10,825 nt of DNA from Holophagaceae bacterium. Lineage in GTDB: Bacteria; Acidobacteriota; Holophagae; Holophagales; Holophagaceae. This document shows, in pieces, positions 5,987-10,825 of this stretch. The notes below the pieces were generated by a model. It saw nothing but the letters and a program-made list of their open reading frames with translations. It was not told where the DNA came from and searched no databases. The stretch's first letter is position 1. The number at the start of each line of letters is the position of its first letter. Location of the stretch: positions 1 to 10,825 of the forward strand of contig JANXYT010000491.1 in NCBI GenBank assembly GCA_025355915.1, in the 5' to 3' direction. A program made the position numbers and the translations under genes.

Positions 5987-8900
5987 ATGTCCCTCCGGCC
6001 CACCTGCCAAACCGCTGATTTTTTCGTGCTGCGCACGCCGGGGCTGCCGTGGGGCGCTTTGTCCCGACACCAAACAGGGTGGGCGGCAAAGGCTCAGGGC
6101 TCATCCGGGATGCACCTGGAAAAGGGTCGGGACGCCTTAAGCGAGATCCTTCGCGAGCTGATCCGGCGCAATGTCGTTCGGGAGGCTGTGACCCTTGCCT
6201 CTCCCGATCTTGCCTCACGGCTGGGCGCATGGCTGGACGGTTCCCTGGAGGGGCCGGCGGCCCGGAATGTGGAACGGGCCCTGTTGAAATACCTCGGCCG
6301 GATGAGCAGCCGTTCGACGCCCTTCGGCCTGTTTGCGGGCGTGTCCACGGGGACCTGGAGACCTGCCAGCCGGCTTTCGGTGGGGCCGTGGCTGGATGGC
6401 CGCAAGGCCGTGCGCCTGGATTGGGGTGTTCTGGAGACCTTGGTGGATCGCCTGGAGCGGGAGCCGGACGTTCGGGCCTTCAGGATCTATCGACCCAACT
6501 CAAGTCTGTACGCTCGCGGGGGGTGGTACCGGTACCTCGAGCGCAGGGAGCAGGCCGGGGGTCCGGGCCGGACCTATCACCTGGAGGCCGTGGAGGCCAC
6601 GCGCCACCTCGACTTTGTTCTGCACCAAGCCCAGGACGGTTCGCGCCTGGAGGAACTCACGACAACCCTGGCCCGCCGCATGGAGGTGGAGCCCCAGGAG
6701 GCCCGTTCTTTTCTGGACCAAATCATCGATGCCCAGGTGTTGTGTGGAGACCTCCAGCCACCGCTGACCAGCCCCGATCCCCTGGGTCAGGTGATCAGGA
6801 CCCTCCAGGCCCATCCGGTCACAGCTTCCAAGGCTGAGCCGCTTATCACGCTGGACTTGGAATTGAAAACCGTTCAGGCCGCCGCCCTCGGCTCCTACCC
6901 CGAGGGCTATCGCCACCTGGCGGCGCCCTTGGCTGACCTGGGAATACCCGCCGACACCCGGGATGTGCTTCAGGTCGATCTCTTCCGTCCAGCCCCGGAC
7001 TTGGCCCTGTCCCCCGCGGTTCGTGGGGCACTGGAGGAGGGGGCCGAAACGCTCCGTCGGCTGACCCCGCCACCTCTGGAGGGCCCTTTGGGTCGGTTCC
7101 GAGTGGCTTTCCTGGAGCGGTACGGCCTGCGCTGGATGCCGCTTCTGGAAGTGTTGGATGAAGAGAGCGGCATCGGCTTCGATGGGGGAGCGCCCCTGGA
7201 TTCCCCTTTGCTGGAAGGCCTCCCTTTTAGAAGCTCGCCGGCTCCCCGCCAGCTTTCCCACCGCGATCAGTTTCTCCTGAAGCAAATCCCGCGCTGGCAG
7301 GGAGGCCTCACATGGGAGTTGGAGGACGCTGATGTGGAGGCCCTCGCTCCTTCGGATCCCCAACCCTTTCCCCCCTCGTTCGCCGCGTTGACCAGCCTCG
7401 AGGCCTCCAGTCTCGCCGCCTTGGACCGGGGCGAATTCCACTTCTGGATGGAACATTATTCGGGCCCCACGGCCGCGCGGTGGCTGGGGCGATTCGCCTC
7501 CGGGGAGCCAGCATTGAGGGACGCCCTCCAACGCCACCTTCGGAAAGAGGAATCCTTGCGTCCGGATGCGGTATTCGCCGAGGTGGTCCACGTGCCCGAA
7601 GGCCGGATGGGCAATGTGCTGGCCCGGCCAGCCTTGCGGGACTACGAAATTCCCATCCTGGCCGCATCCGGCGTTTCGTCTGACCACACGATCTTTCCCT
7701 CGGACCTCCAGCTGACCGTGCGGGGGGATCGCGTGTGGCTGGCTTCCAGGCGGCTGGGACGGCCGGTGCTTCCCCGCCTGTCCTCGGCCCACAATTTCGC
7801 CCGCGGGCCTGTGGTCTACCGGTTCCTGGCCCACCTGCAGGACCAGGACGGACGCCCTGGGGGCTGGTCCTGGGGCGCCTTGGCGGAACAGCCCTTCCTG
7901 CCACGGGTCACGCGTGGACGCCACGTCCTCAGCAAGGCGCGGTGGAGGATCGAAGCCCGGGAACTGAAGGAGGCCCTGAAGGGGTCCCCGGAGGGGGCCT
8001 GGGGCGCCTTTCGGGTCCTGCGGGAGAGGCGGGGGCTGCCCAGGTTCGTGCTGCTCACCGATGCCGATAACAGCCTGCTGGTGGATCTGGACCAGGTCCT
8101 GTGGGTGGAGACGCTGAGCCACCTCGTTTCCAGCCGTTCCGCCTTCACCCTCACGGAGTGTTTCCCTGACCCTGCCCAAGCCCTGGTGACCTCGCCGGAG
8201 GGATGTTTCGCCCACGAGCTGGTTATTCCCTTCGAGGCGATGTCACCCTCCCAGCCGAAGGCGATCCCCCTCCCATCGATGACCCATGCAGCCGGGGTCC
8301 AGGCCTTCCCGCCCGGTTCGGAATGGCTCTACCTCAAGCTCTACTGCGGGCCCGCCAGCGCGGACCGTCTCCTGGTGGAACTGGAACCACTCCTTCGCGC
8401 GACCGGGGCGGAAGGGCTGTGGGACCGCTGGCACTTCGTTCGCTACCGTGACCCGGACCATCACCTGCGGCTGCGCTTCCACGGCCTCCCCCATCAGCTC
8501 CTCGCAGAACTCCTGCCCCAGATCCACAAGCAGCTGGAGGCCCCCTTGGCCCAGGGACTGCTCTGGAAATGGCAGGTGGATACCTTCGAGCCGGAATGGG
8601 AGCGCTATGGCGGCTCCCTCGGCTTTGGGTTGGCGGAAGGGTGGTTCTTCGAAGACAGCCAGCACCTTTTGAATCAACTGGTGGATGGCCTGACGCTGGA
8701 GCAACGCTGGAGGGTCGGACTTAGACGTACGGATGCGATCTGGGCGGCCTTGGGTTTGAGTGTCCCTGCGCGGAAGGGGCTGGCCGAGGCCGCCCGGGAT
8801 GGTTTCCGGAAGGAGTTCGCCGATTCCGGGGAAGGGGTCGTGCAGATGGGGGCCAAGTTCAGAGGCCTGCGAAAGGACCTGGAGTCGGGCTTACCCCGTG

Positions 8901-9151
8901 GCTCGGATTCGCCTTCACTCCCTGGTCTCTGCAGCCTGCCTCGGATTCGGGAAGCCTTCGACCAGGGGTTGATCCAGGAGGATCTGGCCCACCTCGCGGG
9001 GAGCTTGTCGCACATGCACCTCAACCGCTTGCTGCGAACAGACCACCGGGAAAACGAATGGGTTCTCATGGAATTTCTGGTGCGCCTTTACGAGTCCCAT
9101 CTCGCACGCTTTCCAGATTTCCGAGCTTCGGGCCCGGCTAGGGATCGCTGA
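5987..9151 (+). CDS. LanB-type lantibiotic dehydratase (full length, class I)
   Basis: This is a 1054-residue enzyme (1064 if the ATG at 5957 is used). Class I LanB proteins transfer glutamate from glutamyl-tRNA to Ser/Thr of a precursor peptide and then eliminate it, leaving Dha/Dhb. The N-terminal glutamylation domain opens with DFFVLRTPGLP (about 11-21) and carries the hallmark RMSSRSTPFGLFAGV (about 105-119). From about residue 778 comes the elimination (SpaB_C) domain: WLYLKLYCGP, then WHFVRYRDPDHHLRLRF, DTFEPEWERYGG with AEGWFFEDS, and near the C-terminus HMHLNRLL, where family members have a catalytic-type His. Both domains are fused, as in NisB/SpaB, and length fits the family. Base composition is strongly GC-rich at third positions. 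No LanC cyclase, transporter, protease or Cys-rich precursor lies in the window. It is divergent from a LytS/LytTR pair whose likely boxes precede it, suggesting regulated expression. Function as a peptide dehydratase is well supported; the product is unknown. Confidence 0.93.
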   Translation: MSLRPTCQTADFFVLRTPGLPWGALSRHQTGWAAKAQGSSGMHLEKGRDALSEILRELIRRNVVREAVTLASPDLASRLGAWLDGSLEGPAARNVERALLKYLGRMSSRSTPFGLFAGVSTGTWRPASRLSVGPWLDGRKAVRLDWGVLETLVDRLEREPDVRAFRIYRPNSSLYARGGWYRYLERREQAGGPGRTYHLEAVEATRHLDFVLHQAQDGSRLEELTTTLARRMEVEPQEARSFLDQIIDAQVLCGDLQPPLTSPDPLGQVIRTLQAHPVTASKAEPLITLDLELKTVQAAALGSYPEGYRHLAAPLADLGIPADTRDVLQVDLFRPAPDLALSPAVRGALEEGAETLRRLTPPPLEGPLGRFRVAFLERYGLRWMPLLEVLDEESGIGFDGGAPLDSPLLEGLPFRSSPAPRQLSHRDQFLLKQIPRWQGGLTWELEDADVEALAPSDPQPFPPSFAALTSLEASSLAALDRGEFHFWMEHYSGPTAARWLGRFASGEPALRDALQRHLRKEESLRPDAVFAEVVHVPEGRMGNVLARPALRDYEIPILAASGVSSDHTIFPSDLQLTVRGDRVWLASRRLGRPVLPRLSSAHNFARGPVVYRFLAHLQDQDGRPGGWSWGALAEQPFLPRVTRGRHVLSKARWRIEARELKEALKGSPEGAWGAFRVLRERRGLPRFVLLTDADNSLLVDLDQVLWVETLSHLVSSRSAFTLTECFPDPAQALVTSPEGCFAHELVIPFEAMSPSQPKAIPLPSMTHAAGVQAFPPGSEWLYLKLYCGPASADRLLVELEPLLRATGAEGLWDRWHFVRYRDPDHHLRLRFHGLPHQLLAELLPQIHKQLEAPLAQGLLWKWQVDTFEPEWERYGGSLGFGLAEGWFFEDSQHLLNQLVDGLTLEQRWRVGLRRTDAIWAALGLSVPARKGLAEAARDGFRKEFADSGEGVVQMGAKFRGLRKDLESGLPRGSDSPSLPGLCSLPRIREAFDQGLIQEDLAHLAGSLSHMHLNRLLRTDHRENEWVLMEFLVRLYESHLARFPDFRASGPARDR

Positions 9152-9230
9152 GGGTGGCGGCAAGACTTTGTAAAACCATCTCTAACAAGGAACCGTCGGC
9201 TGTTCCATCGCCCCAATGATCTCGGCCGGT

Positions 9231-10508
9231 CTAGTTCGTGGCGGACTGCTCTGCCAGCTTGCTCACCGCGAGCTTGCGAAGGTCCGGGTCCGGATCACCC
9301 AGCGCGACCTGAGCCAGAACCGTTTTGTCCGCTAGCTTGTTCACCGCGGACCTGCGCACGCTCCAATCCTTGTCGCTCCTGGCCACCTGGGCGAGGGCTG
9401 CCTGGTCCGTCAACAGGCTCACCGCAAGCTTGCGGATGTCTGAGTCTTCATCGCTCGAGGCGATTCTGGCCAGAACGCCCTGGTCGGTCAGCATTCCCAC
9501 GGCGACCTTCCGCACGCTCCAATCCTTATCGCTGGTGGCCACCTTGGCCAGGGCGGCCTGGACCGTCAGTCGGCTCACCGCAAATTTGCGGATGTCCAAG
9601 TCCTCCTCCGACATGGCGATCTGCGCCAGGACGGCCTGGCTGGTCAGTCTTTCCACCGCCGCCTTGCGCACGCTCCAGTCCTTGTCTCTCCGGGCGACCT
9701 GGGCCAAGGCGGCCTGATCCGCTGGGTTCTGAGTGGTGGCCCGCACGGTTTCCGGGCCCTTGACTGGTTTGGCTGCCTGAGTGGGTGGAGTCGGGGCCAC
9801 CACCTTTTCCGCAGCAGTCGCGGGTACTCGCTGACCCTTTTCGCTCCCGGCGACCTGGCCCGCCGGACTTTCCGCCGCAGCTTTGAGCGCGTTCAAATCG
9901 CCAGCGGTGGGGGGTTGGGCGGGGGCAGCCGGGTCCGCCAGCTTCTCCGCCGGGGCAGGCTTGATGTCCACGTTTTTGGGTGTTTTCGCGGCCTGGGCCA
10001 AGGTGGCCTGATCTGCGGGATTCTCCACTGCGGCCAGCAAGGCTTCCGAGCCTTTGACTGGATCGGTCGCTTGGGTTGGCGGAGTCGGAGCCACCACCTT
10101 CCCCGCAGCGGCCCCGGGTGCCCCCTGACCCTTATCGCTCCTGGCGATTTGGCCCGCGGGACGTTCCACCGCAGCGTTGCGCGCGGTCAGTTCGCCAGCG
10201 GTGGGAAGTTGGGCGGGGACCGGCTGGTCCGCCGGCTTCTCCGCAGCGACCCGCTTGATGTCCACGTCTTGGCCTGCTTTCGCGACCTGGGACCGGGTGG
10301 CTTGATTGACAGGCTTGTGAGCCGCTTCATCGGGATTCCTGCAGGCCGTGCCCATGAGGCCAAGTGCGAACGCTGCTGTGAACCACGAAAGAGCCATATG
10401 CCGCGCGCAGGCCTGGCCCGGTTTGATCTGGGTCCGGCGCGGTACCCGATCCCGACTTGACGCGGAAAGCACCTCAAGGCGCCGAATGATGATGGTCCGT
10501 AGCCTCAT
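9231..10508 (-). CDS. Probable lipoprotein with HEAT-like tandem repeats
   Basis: This 425-residue protein uses the ATG at 10508, with GAGAGA about seven to eight bases upstream; a TTG at 10556 could add 16 residues. The basic N-terminus contains PRRTQIK, faintly Tat-like. A hydrophobic stretch ALSWFTAAFALGLMGTAC (about 39-56) ends at a Cys in a loose lipobox, suggesting export and lipidation. Residues 69-264 are two tandem 98-residue Ala/Pro-rich copies sharing PTAGEL/PTAGDL and KVVAPTPPTQA. Residues 265-420 are six exact-length 26-residue units of the type QAALAQVAxxDKDWSVRxxAVxxL, a HEAT-like helical-pair repeat that usually binds proteins or peptides. It converges on the LanB-type gene with a 79-bp gap and no clear terminator. 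A link to the dehydratase is not shown. No enzymatic motif is seen. Confidence 0.85.
   Translation of the reverse strand: MRLRTIIIRRLEVLSASSRDRVPRRTQIKPGQACARHMALSWFTAAFALGLMGTACRNPDEAAHKPVNQATRSQVAKAGQDVDIKRVAAEKPADQPVPAQLPTAGELTARNAAVERPAGQIARSDKGQGAPGAAAGKVVAPTPPTQATDPVKGSEALLAAVENPADQATLAQAAKTPKNVDIKPAPAEKLADPAAPAQPPTAGDLNALKAAAESPAGQVAGSEKGQRVPATAAEKVVAPTPPTQAAKPVKGPETVRATTQNPADQAALAQVARRDKDWSVRKAAVERLTSQAVLAQIAMSEEDLDIRKFAVSRLTVQAALAKVATSDKDWSVRKVAVGMLTDQGVLARIASSDEDSDIRKLAVSLLTDQAALAQVARSDKDWSVRRSAVNKLADKTVLAQVALGDPDPDLRKLAVSKLAEQSATN
9249..9716 (-). repeat. Six tandem 78-bp units (26-residue HEAT-like repeats)
   Basis: Six consecutive units, each exactly 26 codons, encode the repeat domain of the lipoprotein. 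Units alternate: 1, 3 and 5 carry DKDWSVR, while 2, 4 and 6 carry an acidic DxDxD[IL]R variant. This indicates expansion by duplication of a 156-bp pair. The alternation is also visible at DNA level as near-identical segments 156 bp apart. Confidence 0.9.
9717..10304 (-). repeat. Tandem duplication of a 294-bp (98-codon) unit
   Basis: Codons for residues 69-166 (10011-10304) and 167-264 (9717-10010) align without gaps. They share the starts QATRSQVAK/QATLAQAAK, PTAGEL/PTAGDL, the identical VVAPTPPTQA, and NPADQA at the ends. The first 51 residues of each unit keep the spacing of two degraded 26-residue repeats, so the linker seems to descend from HEAT-like units. Confidence 0.85.
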
Positions 10509-10597
10509 GGGGTGATCTCTCTGATCCAGGTCAACAAGAACCGCATGGCCAACCAAAGCAACTTTTGATCCATATTTTTAAATTCATTATTTCAACA

Positions 10598-10603
10598 ATT
10601 ATA
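10598..10603 (-). promoter_or_regulatory. Candidate -10 element for the repeat lipoprotein gene
   Basis: On the minus strand this reads TATAAT, about 90 bases before the ATG at 10508, inside the only strongly AT-rich stretch of the area (about 10560-10615). No good -35 hexamer lies 16-18 bases upstream, so the assignment is tentative. Confidence 0.35.
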
Positions 10604-10689
10604 CATATGTTTGTCATTCAGGCCACTTGTCACGTCCATCAGGATGAGTGCAAATCCCTTCAATTCGAAAGAGAGAGGCAACGAAGGTG

Positions 10690-10825
10690 ATGACCTTCCC
10701 GGCCCAGGGTTCTGAGGCGAATCACTTCAGCCCTGCTGAAGGCAGCGACGCCCGGCAGGTGAGCGATCGATGCGCTCTTTTCACGCATGGCACAGGGGGA
10801 GCATACTCGGCCCACTTCGATGACC
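10690..10825 (+). CDS. Possible start of an unrecognised gene leaving the right edge
   Basis: From the ATG at 10690 a frame stays open for 45 codons to the window end. It begins MTFPAQGSEANHFSPAEGSD and continues with CALFTHGTGGAYSAHF. A purine-rich GAGAGAGG lies about 11 bases upstream, which is a little far. I recognise no family. Divergence from the lipoprotein gene across an AT-rich promoter region makes a gene here plausible, but the frame is too short to be sure. Confidence 0.3.
   Translation, partial: MTFPAQGSEANHFSPAEGSDARQVSDRCALFTHGTGGAYSAHFDD

Noticed and set aside
6500..8215. 571-codon open frame on the minus strand
   Set aside because: It lies wholly inside the LanB-type gene on the opposite strand. 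The product is Gln/Gly/Pro-rich low-complexity sequence without domains, a typical shadow of a GC-rich gene.
9152..9230. Possible bidirectional terminator between the convergent dehydratase and lipoprotein genes
   Set aside because: Only a 5-bp GGAAC/GTTCC stem is present, with no T tract on either strand.

Overview
The window is GC-rich apart from a few short AT-rich intergenic patches. It reads as a chromosomal stretch of a Gram-negative-type bacterium: there is an AsmA-like DUF748 envelope protein, a probable lipoprotein and several histidine kinases. The signalling gene style and the 26-residue HEAT-like repeats would fit Acidobacteriota (Holophagae-like) or a deltaproteobacterial relative. 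The taxon is not proven from sequence alone.

Layout, left to right. (1) 1-1046, minus: C-terminally truncated DUF748 gene running off the left edge. (2) 1047-1491: intergenic, no convincing gene. (3) 1492-1707, plus: small two-helix membrane protein (DUF3185-like). (4) 1797-1922, minus: 41-residue single-helix membrane peptide with a strong ribosome-binding site. (5) 2178-3473, minus: soluble PAS histidine kinase, preceded by a doubtful 66-codon ORF that overlaps it by one base. (6) 3689-3742: perfect 18-bp inverted repeat. (7) 3791-5672, minus: overlapping pair of a LytTR response regulator and a LytS-type membrane histidine kinase. (8) 5673-5986: divergent intergenic region with several LytTR-type boxes and a possible 49-residue peptide ORF. 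(9) 5987-9151, plus: full-length LanB-type, glutamyl-tRNA-dependent peptide dehydratase. (10) 9231-10508, minus: probable lipoprotein with a 98-residue tandem duplication and six 26-residue HEAT-like repeats. (11) 10509-10825: AT-rich promoter region and a possible partial gene leaving the right edge.

The most interesting unit is 3791-9151. A sensor kinase and LytTR regulator are divergent from a lone lanthipeptide-type dehydratase. Between them lie two direct LytTR-like 9-mers 22 bp apart plus an oppositely oriented copy. The simplest reading is a sensed, regulated peptide-dehydration pathway. No cyclase, transporter, protease or cysteine-rich precursor is visible in the window, so the substrate is unknown.
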